Shown here piece after piece: positions 11,231 through 23,501 of a DNA stretch of 64,000 bases. Below the pieces are notes generated by a model. It was not told where the DNA came from, made no database searches, and saw nothing but the letters and a program-made list of their open reading frames with translations. A program made the position numbers and the translations under genes. Numbering within the stretch: position 1 is the first letter of the stretch; every line of letters begins with the position of its first letter. The stretch comes from Utricularia gibba (taxonomy: Eukaryota; Streptophyta; Magnoliopsida; Lamiales; Lentibulariaceae), in the NCBI GenBank assembly GCA_002189035.1, contig NEEC01000015.1, positions 248,001 to 312,000 of the forward strand, written 5' to 3'.

Positions 11231-13027
11231 TTAGGGGTAGGATCGGACGGGGCCGAAGTTGCAAAAAGATCTCGACTTGAACAGGCCGCCGAAGAGGAAC
11301 CTGGTGGGAGATTCTTGCGGAGGACCTTCCGGGCAGCCCTTCACTTTTAGTATCGTTTGGCCGATCGTTTGCCGGATGGAGTCGATGGTCTTAGGATCAA
11401 CCGGAAGCCCCGATGAGTCTCTGACGTAGAACGTATTCACGGCCTTCCCGGATTGCGTGGAAACTTCTGCTCGTGTCACGGTTAGACCGTTCTCCCGGAA
11501 GATTCTTGTTACATGGGACAGCAGCCCTACTTTGTCATTGGTACAGAGTTCGAGCTTCAGCCCCTGAAGATCAAGGCAACATTCCATTGCATTTATCGTC
11601 ACTAACATGAGTTCAAAAAAATGTAGCAGTCAATAGAGATGTTGAGCTGTGCTCACTTGCGAGATTCTTCTCCGTATCGCTGCTTCGAGGCACTGCACGA
11701 TGCGTTGTCGCTCTGCATCCGATTTCACGGGTGATCCATCGGAGTTCCTTATGCAATACTCCTTCACAAGGGGAGTCCTTGTGAGAGTCAAGGAAATGAC
11801 ATCAATGCCGCACAGAGATGAACATAAGAGAGCTGGTTACCTGGTAAGCTTGGGGCCCCTCGGAATCGAGATTCCCGTGAAAGACTACATATTGCATGTC
11901 TGTCAAAGTGCAGACTACATCAAACAGAAGCTTAGGCCTGTCTCTGCACCGGATCGTCACGACAGAGTAATCTCTATCCTGCCAATTAACAACACTGACT
12001 TTCGGCTTTTCTTCCTCCGCTGAACAGGCACTGCCCATCTGCTCGTAATCCCTGTCATCGAACATCATCTGGTGCAGCCTTCTCTCGGTGTGAGTCGTCC
12101 CAAGAGAGACTCCGGTCTTCGCTTCCCTCGATCGATTGCTACCCTTGAGCACATTGCATAAAAGCTTCTTCACCATAGCTAGCTTGTCGGGATCGGTTAT
12201 GGCACCGCCGCTTTCAACGTCTGTCACTTGCATTACAGCTGCTGCTCTTGTGTTGTGAGTCCACACCTCAGCATTCACAACATTGCAGCTCAGGCTTGTT
12301 AAAACTGCACTCACTTCTGAAAGGAGGCCCGGCCTATCGGTTCCAATTAATTCGATAAAAGTCCGGTCAGTCCTTGAAGTCACCCCCACTGATCTCCTCA
12401 TTGAAGATGAGAAGTAGGAATCTGGTCCAAGCGACTGTAAAGAAAAAGAAGAAGAATTCAAGATGTGTGTTTGGATGGCGTTAAGAAATTACTGATCATC
12501 AACAAACAACACACCCTCTCAATGTATCTCAGACTCTCTTCATCAGTAACCTTGTTTCCATCTGGATCTGTCACATTGAAAACTGGAAACGAAGGATCCG
12601 CCATTACCATTAGCAAATCGAAATTGGGATCACTTCGAACAACTCTCTAATGGAAATGCAAGCTTTACTCACCGTTCATGAACCACCCCCATCAGAGCAA
12701 ATGTAGGCCTTAGTTACGGTAAGATTTAGATCGGTGAGAATCTGCACAACCTCAAGCAGCATCCCCTGTTTGTTTAGACTGTCTACCTGAAAGACAGGAA
12801 ATGAAGTTTGGGATTGAGAACCGATACGGGTTTTCAGACATGAATGAAACACAAGGATCACCTGAATGACAGTTGCATTTTTGCAAGAATCGTTGTCAAT
12901 CACAACTCTGCCAATCAGCAGTTTAGTTAGTTGGGGAGGCAGGTATGAAAATAACTAGAAAAGCTGAAGGAAACGGATACCTGGGGGGATTCATTCTCTT
13001 GATTAGCTTTTTATATTCATCATCCAT
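11231..13027 (-). CDS. ACR4: ACR4-like ACT-domain repeat protein, frame broken by one base
   Basis: This is an ACT-domain repeat protein of about 440 residues with four ACT domains, a family of cytosolic or membrane-associated proteins thought to sense amino acids. The start is [15 protein letters not shown] (ATG at 13027), then [20 protein letters not shown] and [20 protein letters not shown] (ACT1). The 11802-12435 exon gives ACT2 and ACT3 ([20 protein letters not shown] and [20 protein letters not shown]). The last exon, 11231-11600, gives ACT4 ([20 protein letters not shown]) and the ACR4-like tail [14 protein letters not shown]. At 12686-12690 the minus strand has only five Gs where the family motif SDGGWFM needs six. 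As printed, the frame hits a stop just before the donor at 12677. One restored base rejoins all downstream exons in frame. The gene is therefore either a frameshift allele or an assembly error. A long leader intron probably lies upstream. Confidence 0.88.
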
Positions 13028-16000
13028 GTCTTTGGAGGAGCTCACAGAAACCTCTGAAGAAAAATTTGAAGGCTAAGAAAGTGATTCGAAACCAATCAAG
13101 AGTGAAAGAACTGGAAATAGAAATGTGTCAATGGAAGAAACTAGATATCTGAAGTGATCCTTAAAATATCAACAAGGACAACCAATCAAGCTGGCTTTCT
13201 CAAAACCTGAAAAAGGTCCATGTTTCCCTCTGTGAGTGCGGTGGCCCTGTGGGGCTTCAGCAATTTAATGGCAAGGTTTTAACAGCTCATGACTCACACG
13301 CAAACACAAACAGACCGTACCACGAAGGAAACACGTCAAAGAAGGAGTGAAAAGAAGACAGGCTGGAAAGATAGTGAGTACACAAAAAAAGAACAAATTG
13401 GGATTCACACAGGAACAAAGGGAGACACAACTGCAAAATCACAAGAACTTTAAAAGAAACCCACAAATTGATTGGAAGAAAAGCAGTCCCAGCGAGAAAG
13501 AAGTTGCCAGAAACTTGAAAAAGAACATCTCATCATGACCTAATTAAACAGAAAAAAGAAACCAGAGAGGAATTGGAAATGGGGCAAACAGAGCAGCAAA
13601 ATATGTCGCGTACCCATTAAAACTCAGGGAATGAAATCGACCTGCGGCAACAAGAATTTCTTGATTTCCACAGCTGGGAACGAGTTGCAGAATGGAAAAA
13701 AAACCAAAAAATGGACAACACCCACAAACCAAAAACCAATAAATGTAGTTTCCCAACACAGATTGGATCAAAACACACCCCCATAAAGCATTCTTATTAG
13801 ATTTCGTGAAAGCGTATCACACATTTCCCCCCTTTCCCACGGCGAGATCACAGACAAGTGTGAACCTTTGAGAAGCACCTCATATAAATAGAAGGTTTTT
13901 CCTCGACGGCCTTAATGGGATTTCTATTTCAGCACTTGTTTGAAAAATCCAGCCTTGGGTTTCGTTTCTTTGCCTCCCCACTTTCCAAATTACAAAAGCG
14001 AAAAAACAAATGAGCCCTCAGAAGCTTCAAAGGAGGAATTTCTTTTTTTCTTTCTTCCGTTCCGAACATGCTAGTTAACAGACAGCGTAATTTAGCAGAG
14101 GGTCCCACATTCCGGTACCATACCTAGTGTAGACCCGCTAAAATGCGCCACAACTTGCTCTTTTTTTCATTTTGACATTGGAAATCGCAGAGGGTGGCGA
14201 CTTAGGGCAAAATTTTCATGGGCCCCACATCAACTTGGTAGTTCAGTAATTACTATTACTATTATTATTACTTAAAAACTATTGTGTGTTTTTCTAAAAG
14301 AAGATATTATATGATAACATAAAAGGTACATTTTATTTCACCTTGTTTTTTTTTTGCCTGAGACAGAGTACGGTGGGTTTAATTACCCTCCTAGTCCTAT
14401 CTATCTAACGGTTTTTAGTTCTAACCCCGACCTGCCACGCCGGCACCCGGTGAATAGTAACTGGAATTAACTAACCCCAAGGCCAATAATTTGGTGACAG
14501 CTGTGGCATGACGAAGCATTTTGACCGTGGCACAGTATTTACTGTCCCTGGAATCCAATGTTTTTACCCAATTATAAATACACCCACCCAATTCCACAAT
14601 ATTTTATTTTTACCATTCATTCTTGGGATGCCCTTTTTCCAATTCTTTTAATTCTAGAGTTCTTAGGCTACCTGCACACCTACCCCGTAGACCCGGTCCA
14701 AAATCATATTTTATTTTTTAAAAAAAATCCATAAAATCGTATTTAGATTTTATTTTTAAGGATTCGTCAACCATCTTAGAATACGTACCCATCAATCAGA
14801 GTAGCCAAACACATTATATTATTATTATTATTATTATCTTGTTCAAAAATGTCAACACTACCCGTACTAGGAGAGTTAATGTGGTAGCCGCCCCCGCATG
14901 GGATTATCTTAACAAGTTTTTAAGATTTTTGGGCCTATCCTTCACTCCTATCACTTTAAACCAAAAATCCCGAAAAATAAAAGTCCCTTAAAAAACGGGT
15001 GATTTGGAAAATTACTTTTCTTCAATTTATTTTATTCATTAATAACCACTTTTCTAAATTATCCCTTAAAAACCCGGGATTATGTGGATGCATACAAGGT
15101 TTTAAATTCCAAAAAAATTTGGATTTTGAATTTTGACCAAAATACGGAATTTTAGGAGAATTTCGTATTGAAATACCACTTTGTTTCATAAATTGACTTA
15201 AATCTAAATTTGTATTGAAATAGTATTTTTCATCGGGCTCAATATGGCCAATAATACAGTGAATTCCGATAAAACAATGGATAGAGGTTGCGTAAAATGA
15301 TTGACCAATAAGATAAATTCATTTAGTAGCGATCTTAATGTCACGATCAATTCTTTTTGCTTAGGACATCAAATCTTGATGATTTCACGTTGTTTCCCAT
15401 CTTTAATGCTATATCGCACACATGCTTAATTTTGAAGCTAAAGGAATGGCATGAGGTGTGTATAATACTTGTATTTAATTCTTTTTTTCTTTTCCCCATT
15501 GTCCGTAGTAAATGACATGGAATTCGCATGTGTCAAATTTACAGCATTAATGAGAGGTGTGTGGCGTATTTGAATATTTGATTTAAAATATAATAAGTTT
15601 TTAGATTATGTTAATAGAATAAAATTAAAATTATAATATTTTTTATTGTATAATATAAAATTATATTATAAAATTCAATAAAATAGTTTATAAAATTTAA
15701 TATATTAAATTAAATATTATAATACATTAATACAATATAAAATGTAATAAATTTAATATTTATGAAGTAATTAAAGATTAAATTTCTAAAATTTTAATAA
15801 AATTAATTCAACAACTTATGTTTATCTTATTATTTCCTACCTTTGATAACACGATGTTACCCTCAGGTAAACGCATTTCCTTTAGCTTGTTTAACCCGCG
15901 GGTAATCAATCTGCTATAGACTTTGGGTGACGTGTGCGGTTTTGATTCGATGTGGGAGATTTACTTTAAGTTTTGAATAAAAGAATGGGAGGGTATCCGT

Positions 16001-18837
16001 TTCAACACTGACAGTCAAGATCTCTTGGTGCTTCTTCACGTTGGGGTGTCTCTCTTGCACATGCCCTCTCTGCCGCATACTTTGTCCTGTTGTCCCCCTC
16101 CCCTCACATGGAATGGTTTTCTTTCACACCCTCCTCTCCAAAACTTTCCCTTTTATCATCGTTTTTCTTATGGTTTTAGTGTATGATTAATAAAATGACG
16201 TCATTTTCATAGAAAGTGGATGCCATGGAGGAGCATCGGTCATGCTTCTGAGGGAATGTTGGTTTCGAACCATGGCGGTGGAAACCCTAACCACTGCAGT
16301 TCATTTTTATGCTGGAGGGTATTGATGAGCTCGACGACGTCGCTTTTAGGAGGAGATATGGGCGTCAACAGGCAAATCTGCAAGGCGAAGGGATTGTCAA
16401 TTGTGAGCCGGCAAGATTAGGGTTCGTGAACCGGCGGTGTGTGTTTGTATGCGGAGGGAAAGCGACCAACGACGAAACTCTAAACCGCGCAGACACGGCT
16501 TTGAACCAAACAGTGACGTGATACGAAGAAGGTTTCTGGTGTCTCCACCAGCAAAAAGATGGTCAAGTCAATTCTCGACGATGCGCGAAATCACCTCAGT
16601 CCGCCTGCCCAAAACTATTCGCGTTTCCACACACACCCCAATGCTTCGTGTTCGCATACCAAATCCAATTCACAGTGTCACGAAACCATGTTACACAGAG
16701 CTGGGGATTTCTTTATTACAATACCAAATAGATCCACCCAAGTGGGCAGGCGGGCAGAGCATGCCACAATGAAGTCTCTAACAAAGTATCAAACAAGCTG
16801 CGGCATGAGATCGAGCAGGGAGCTTCGAGAGATTATTTAGTGAAAATGTGTGGTGGTGAGGTGACGGTGGGAGGATCGGGATCTGGTCCATGGCCACGTT
16901 GTGCTTGCAGGGAATCACGAGGTGGCTGCACTGCGCAACCTTTTCCAAAAGGTACACAAACCAGCTGCTACTCCTGCTACCGCTACCGCTTGAGAAGAAA
17001 ATGGTGCAAGTCATTGAACTATACATACTGGTTATTGTTGATTTAACCCTCTGTATACAACTTATTTACCGCCTAAACAAACACCACAAGACTGGAATGA
17101 AACGGGCGCCTAGTTTATTCATTGATATTGGAAAGGTAACTTTTTTACAAAGGGTAAAACAAAAGAATGAATGATGGGGCAGGGTGAATCTTTGAAAGGC
17201 AACTTTTTAACCACTAAAGCGGTGAAAGCGGCCAACAGTCGGTCCAAATACCCATCCCCAGGATACAACCGTAAATAACAAGCAAGAAGGAGGGTAAATG
17301 ATTAAATCAATACAACGCAGACATACGGACAACAAGGGGAGCATAATTTAATTATCGAATGTTTAGAAAAAAAAAAAAAAAAAGAATCGGTTGGCGTTGG
17401 CGTAGGGAGGGGGGTTCAGTAGATCTCTGCAGCAGATTCTGATTCGCATTCTCACGCTTTTAGACCATCGGTCTCTAGCGCGTTTTCTTTTCTTAACTTC
17501 CGACAGAGACCCCAGGCCTTGTCCATCACCCACCCCAACCCTAACTAAAAAGAAGCACAAACGGAGGGGAGGGGAGGGGGTTTATGGACTAAATGATGCT
17601 AATTAATTAACCTCTAATCCATTTTAAGGGTGGACAAAACAAACACGTGGTGCTCACCTTACACGGATTGCTTCAATCCTAAGTCCACCCAATACTTCCC
17701 ACTGGTCAAAAAAGAGGGGAAAACAATTCTGGGTTTGGTGAGATCAATCTTTGTAATCATTAATGTGTTGAAAAGTAGACTGCTCATGTTTTGGAGAAAA
17801 ACAGCAGTATATTTTATTCGTATAATATTATAAATATAAAAACAATTACAATCTGTTATTTAAATCACTTTTTTTAAGTGAATATTTTTATAGATTTCAA
17901 TTCATCGTATTCAAAAATTATGAATTCACATTTTGAATTAATTTTAGATTTTTTTTTAATTTCTATTGTAATTATAAAAAGTACATTATTCATTTTATAC
18001 ATAAATTTAAATTATATTATTAAACTATATCTTAATTTAGTATATAAAATTCTATAATATAATAATAATTTAATAATGACTCACACCAGATGTTATCCAA
18101 CTTTTACGAATATACAATTATAAAATTATTATATTTAAAGATATTTATTTAATCGTTAGTAACTAATGTGGAATATTATTATTAGACAATTGATCTTAAT
18201 TTTAAAAAATAATTTATAATTTAAAAATTTTAATTTATTCATAAACCTAAAAATTTGCAGCACAAATTTAAAAAAACTTATTATTTTCAATAAACTTAGG
18301 AATCAATTCTGGAATCAAATAGAATAAAGTTGTGTTCAACGTAGTTGGACGGGTCAACATGGCCCACTTTTTTATTATTATTTTACTATCAAATGTTCTA
18401 GAGGCCAGCCTCAGACCCAATGACGTGTCGCCGTCGGAAGAAGAAGAGCTGCCGAGTTTTAATGAATAGCCCTGGCCCGAGTCTCCACAAGGGAGGCCCA
18501 ACAAGCAACTTACTGACGGTGCTGGAATTTATTTATTTTTAAATAAATTTGGATATTATATTTATTAATTCTTTTCTGAATTCCCTAAATCTCACCATTC
18601 AAAGCGCAGAATATTGTTTGTTTTGGGATATCATCCATCGTCTTGCTTGGAAGGGGCTTCCGGGAAGACTGAAAATCCTGGAGCAGTCAGACGCCGAGCA
18701 AGTCTAAATGAACAGGTATCAGTTTCCCTCCCAGATGGCGGCACCCGCCACTGGCTTCAACCGCGTCCAGGGCAACAAGTGATCAGTTATACAACATGGC
18801 ATGGCGATCACCATAAACTTGAGAGGCCTACCGATTC
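13028..18837. other. Long AT-rich intergenic region with an unidentified GC-richer island
   Basis: About 13030-13900 is probably ACR4 leader and intron sequence. 14200-16000 is AT-rich with a TTA microsatellite at about 14817-14836 and no coding signal. A GC-richer island at about 16200-17570 holds several overlapping ORFs on both strands, none longer than 111 codons and none recognisable. An A17 tract follows the AT-rich end of this island at about 17367-17383, which could mark an old retroposed copy. 17800-18300 is again very AT-rich. GGCCCA-type motifs cluster at about 18360-18500 upstream of nothing obvious. Confidence 0.35.
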
Positions 18838-20987
18838 TCATGTCTTCTGTCTTTTCTGAGCTCGATCCACACCTTCACTGCCACCAGCTTCTTGAAAAGC
18901 CCCAGCGTCCTGGTGAATCACTGGAATGGCATGATCCTGGTAGGTATAGTTTGCGGCGGCAGCAGAGAGACACAGTGGAGTTTCAGTTAAGGACCATCAG
19001 GGTGGCATCCCCCAATTTTCTATTTTAACACTCTACCACGACTTACCTTGGGACTTCTTATCCCGGAGATGGAACTTCCATCCACTTGCCTTCCGAGATT
19101 GATCTGAACTGAGACAGTGGCTTGTGAGAGATCCAGACCTGTGAGCTCGAGAGCTTGAGTCAATGAATTCAACAACCTGACAATGGTTTGGGGAAAAAAG
19201 TGATGAGGTTCAATAAAGTATGATACTCACGACCCTCAAATGGATATAAAAAACTACCTTTGGGAGTAAACGCTCGAGATACTGATGGTTCCCCCTTCGA
19301 CTGTCAGCTCACCTTGATGGTTCAGTGCATCACAAGCGCTGGGACATTCTGTTGGTGGTCCATCCGGAAGAGGACCATGTAACACATGGGAAAAGGCACC
19401 ATCAGTCACACTGGGGTTTGGCAAGTTGGCTTGCAGATGCAATGGGATTCCCATTGCACTGTTGGATAGCTCAGTTTCTTGGTCTATTGATCCACAAGGT
19501 GCTTCCAGTTCCACGGGATTCTGCTGACCCGAATGCCTCAATGCACTATTCTCATCGACTCTTCCGGGAAATGTTGCACAAGGGCCTGACTTTATGGTCT
19601 GTGGCTGGCTAACAAAATTATGGGCAGGCCAATGACTGTTTCTCTTTTCCAGAAAAGAAAACATAAAGTCAGATAGATGACGATAAATTTGAAGGGGAAC
19701 AACACGCATTTCGAGACCTGCAATATTAAGAACATGAAACACATGCTAAAGGTCAATAGTTTACCCATGGCATCAGCTTTGTAGGCTCTGAACTCCATGT
19801 TTGATATGAGCCCTCGTACTTTTGAACCTTCTCTTGTAAAAATTGTACATAATGAATCACCTGCAATGGTTGATCATCGTTCAGGTTACAGAAGCAGCAA
19901 ACTAATAACTTCACAATACATTCAGATCACACGAGTGGGAATGCCAAAAATTCATCTTGTAAATAACAAGCAGCCGCTACAAAAAAAAAAAAATAAAGGC
20001 TTAAAGTAGCATGATACCTCTAACAAAAAAGATGCAGTGTCCCGCTTCTGATCACTGTCAGGTATAAGCCCTCTCAGTATTTGATACCTGAAGCACAGGA
20101 AAAGAAGTTTCCTGATCACACTGTGGTAACAAACTTAAATGGAAAAAATTGCATTCATCCATTTCTACAACGAAGTTGGGGAATGGAAAAGTAGGAATTT
20201 TGCACCAATTTCTACAAGAGAGCTCAACAAAAAACCCACAAAAAGATCGGCAGGCAACTTGGATGCAGATAAATAAAGCATAAGGGATGAAGAAGCCCAT
20301 AAGAAGTAAGGAGTTGCAGGTACAGAAGTACAAATATGCACGCCGAACTCCTTCTTGAACTTTACAGGATATGTCTTTGGGACAATCCAGACATGTCCGA
20401 GTTTTCTCTTGGCGGATTTCTTTAGCAACTACATAGGGGACAACACCAAAATCCTTCATTTTTTTCATTACATAGATAGCAATTGTTACTTCTAGCATAT
20501 GGCGTCCATGTAATTACCAGCTACAAGCATGTCATCAACTAACAACAAAACGAATATGCACGGATACTGTCTCAAAGATAATGTGAAACTGAAACATATA
20601 CTTTCATATAACTCCAACAGTTGTACGAAATTTCACTACCTTTCGTTTATCTTGCTTCTTCGTCTCTGCTCTGTGACGGAGTGTTTAGACCTCGTGACAT
20701 TCGCCTTGTCGCTGCTTTTTCCATCTGACGCAAGTTAACAAGATTTCACTTCATCAAATTACAAAATCCCAACCTCCCCACCCCCAACCCAAAAGGAGAA
20801 AGATTTAAAAAAAAAAAAAAAGAAACGGTGGGTCATCACGGATTCAGATCGTGCAAACGGTTAAGGAAACAAAAAGCCGGTCCACAAAACCTTTGCTGAG
20901 ATTCGTTGATGGCATGGCATCTCTCTTCCCGCAAAATTCTTCATCCTCCTCCTCTTCCTCTTCCTGATGATTCTTCCCAGGTTTCAT
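18838..20987 (-). CDS. BIM2: BIM-type bHLH transcription factor (BIM2-like)
   Basis: This is a bHLH factor of the BES1-INTERACTING MYC-LIKE group, which binds E-boxes with BES1/BZR1 in brassinosteroid responses. Exon 1 (20891-20987) encodes [18 protein letters not shown] and closely parallels the BIM2 N-terminus. Exon 2 (20640-20724) holds the basic region [18 protein letters not shown]. The next exon gives [20 protein letters not shown], then [19 protein letters not shown], the helix-loop-helix. The large exon at 19260-19620 has the family motif [14 protein letters not shown]. The last exons give [20 protein letters not shown] and the basic tail RAQKRQKT followed by TGA. Splice junctions are canonical and phases agree throughout. 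The tail is characteristic of BIM proteins and has been seen as ACT-like. The start was chosen by the match of exon 1 to BIM2; the overlapping 73-codon ORF in another frame is a shadow. Confidence 0.9.
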
Positions 20988-21765
20988 TCCTCTTCCAGCT
21001 TTCGTCGCTCTCCCTCAAAATCGAAGCTTTCCACTCCGACACCGCGGAAAAGCAGGTAAGAAACGCACCCACAAAATTTAAATCCAATTTCGCCGTCCGA
21101 TGTAGCAAAAGTACGGCGGAAGAATCACAGAAATCAAAAACAAAATACGACGGTTCTATCAAAATGCTTCAGTTATTGCTGCACTGGCTCCTGACCTTCC
21201 TCTCGGTGTACCGGCAGAGATGAGCTGGTCCTTCCCTAAAAAATGACACCATTCTTTTCGATAGACTAAAAATGTCTTTCTATAAATATTCTCCAGTTGG
21301 GCAACATTTTTCAGGAATAAATTTGCATATTAAATTCAATTTTACATTACTCAAAAATAATCTCAAAATTATTTTTTATTAAATAATTTAATGTTCCTGC
21401 CTTCCTGCCCACCAAACAGAAAATAATCATAAGAATAATAATGCATAGTCTTTGTACATGTCTCGATATATCCACACACACACACACACACTGTGATCTT
21501 CTTTCTTGCCAGCAACTTCTCGTACATGAACCAAACGTCTCATGCTTATCATGAAATGGGCGCCCTCGATCCTGTTCCAAGAAGCAACCGCAGATACTGC
21601 TTGTTCCCTGCTGCTGGCTTCCTTGTTGAGCTTCGGTTGGTTCTATGGTTGATGGGTGAAAGAACGATGGCTTGGCCTGTGCAGAGATGGGATGATGGAA
21701 TCGATCAAGATAAAGCAATTTCTTCGAAGGCGTTGCTGATCTGATCACCTAATTAGGTGTACCTT
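20988..21765. repeat. Spacer with a CA microsatellite
   Basis: The gap between the two bHLH genes holds the BIM2 leader and promoter and the 3' end of the subfamily XII bHLH. A (CA)n run of about nine units lies at 21473-21491. 21300-21440 is AT-rich. ORFs in this stretch have no family match. Confidence 0.5.
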
Positions 21766-23501
21766 TTACATCTTCCCCATGTGAACCATGTTGTGAAGCT
21801 CACCTTCCCACACATCAGGTACCTGTTTGTGTAAATGGCTCAGAGAATGGGTAATCCAGCACTCCTTTTTTTACATACTGAGGAGGAAGTGTTACTTGAG
21901 GTGCAGGCTCTCCAGGCGGGAGGTTCATCGGCCTTCGGATGATTATAGACGAGCTTCCCATTTGCATGAATCCATGTTGCGGGGGTGAAGTGGAGCAGGA
22001 AAGGGAACTGCCCCCGGTCGGCTTTGAAATCCCTGCAAATACAGGCACACTTCGCACGACTCGAACCAGAACAAAACAGGGGATTTCATGCGTTGGGAGT
22101 GTTTTCTTACATCCGTAGTTGAATATTGTTCAAGGTTAAACTCCAGGTGAGGATACACCGCTGCGAGTTTCAATGACAGTAACTGAAACAGAGCAGAAAG
22201 GATCCAGTGAAGATAGCTATCTTCTTCTCAAGTTCAAGATAAGATAAGATGATGCCTTAGTGATTGGAAGAGTCCAGCACCTCAACCTGCCGCTGCAGGG
22301 ATTGAACATAGTTGATGATTTCATCAAGCATCACGGCTTTACCAGTGACCTGAAAACTTGTATACCAGTTAGTTAATATTGTATGGAAAAAGGAGTTAGC
22401 ATAGAAGATCTTCATACCTTATTACATCCAGGCACAAGATCCTGAAGAAACTTCATCCTTTCACTGATCTTCTCCCTTCTTACCTGAATTGCAATGGAAG
22501 TTTGAATGAACTCAGCCTTTTTAAAGTTCAAATGGAATGATCGAGTTTTCCTCACTCGTTCAGCAAGACTATGGCTGTTCGTTGCCTGGCCTCGTCTTGC
22601 TCTAACATGAACGTAGCCTTCTTTTGGAAGATCCGAACCATGAGCTTTGGCATGGTTGCCCCCAGAGGCATTTGCTGTAGTTAGATTGGAATCACCTTTT
22701 GGTTTTGTGTCCTCATTTTCCTTGCCTCCTTCGCTTTCTTCATCCTGGCAAAGAAGACAGTAAGCTCATTGAGTGATTCAAATCTGATGAATGTGAACCA
22801 TGCAAGACCTGTTGTTCAGAAGGCTTCTTTCTCTTCTTAGAGTGAAGTCCTTTAGGAGTCAAATCCTCCGGCTTCCCCTCCTGGCTGTATTCAGTATCAC
22901 CAGACTCATTTCCAGATACACGACTTCTTGCCTCACGAAAAGGGTTCATAAAACTCCTGCATTCTCTAGTGTTCTTGAGCAGCCTTCCATCTTCAGCTAC
23001 GTTGTGTTCATCCCGTTGGGACTGCATCCCAGTTTCTGCTTTCAGAGCAAAGGGATTCATGGAATGGGCAAGAGGAAGAGGACTCAACCATTGAGCACAA
23101 CTCCCACGGAATGATGATAACCTTGCGGCTCTTTCAATAAAATCTGAATCAGTTGGAAGATGAGGTACAGTCTGAGATACAAGAGAGGGAAAACTCAGCT
23201 GAGAAATGTTCTTCCCCAAAACCAGATCTTGGTGCAATCCCAGATCAGCTCTTATGGAAGGAGAGCCAGGAGAAGTGCCAGCATTATGAAAGTTCATATC
23301 GGAGTAGCCGAAATTAGAAGCATCTAAACGGTGCTGCCATACAAAAGACTCAACTCCAAATGAATCAATCATTGGCGCAGATAAATCCATCACCATGTTT
23401 TCCATTGAAGCCATGGACGGAGTTGGGAGATTCTGATAGTTCATTGGTTTGCAGCTGCCCTCTTGCTGGAGCTCGGCATCTTTTCCGGCCATCAAATCCA
23501 T
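21766..23501 (-). CDS. Subfamily XII bHLH transcription factor (bHLH62/77/78-like), frame broken by one base
   Basis: A bHLH factor of about 440 residues. Exon 1 (to about 22745) encodes the long variable N-terminus, ending near [11 protein letters not shown]. The following exon carries [20 protein letters not shown] and [20 protein letters not shown], the subfamily XII basic region and first helix. Next are [20 protein letters not shown] and [16 protein letters not shown]. The second-to-last exon starts [17 protein letters not shown], then the family text continues in another frame as [20 protein letters not shown]. The shift sits at a C5 run on the minus strand (plus 21981-21985); a sixth C would join the frames. 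A 73-bp intron then leads to the final exon, [16 protein letters not shown], with TAA at 21766. Relatives are CIB-type and bHLH62/77/78 factors in light and growth control. Function of this copy is inferred. Confidence 0.85.

Noticed and set aside
16220-17174. Plus-strand ORFs of 66-111 codons as genes
   Set aside because: They overlap in several frames with no shared splice pattern and no recognisable domain; noted only as an unidentified island.
20941-21162. 73-codon minus-strand ORF as the first exon of the bHLH gene
   Set aside because: It is a shadow; the overlapping frame starting at 20987 matches the BIM2 N-terminus and joins exon 2 in phase.
21815-22057. 80-codon ORF ending PFTQTGT as the true C-terminus of the subfamily XII bHLH
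   Set aside because: The family ending [16 protein letters not shown] is reached by a normal 73-bp intron that removes this tail.
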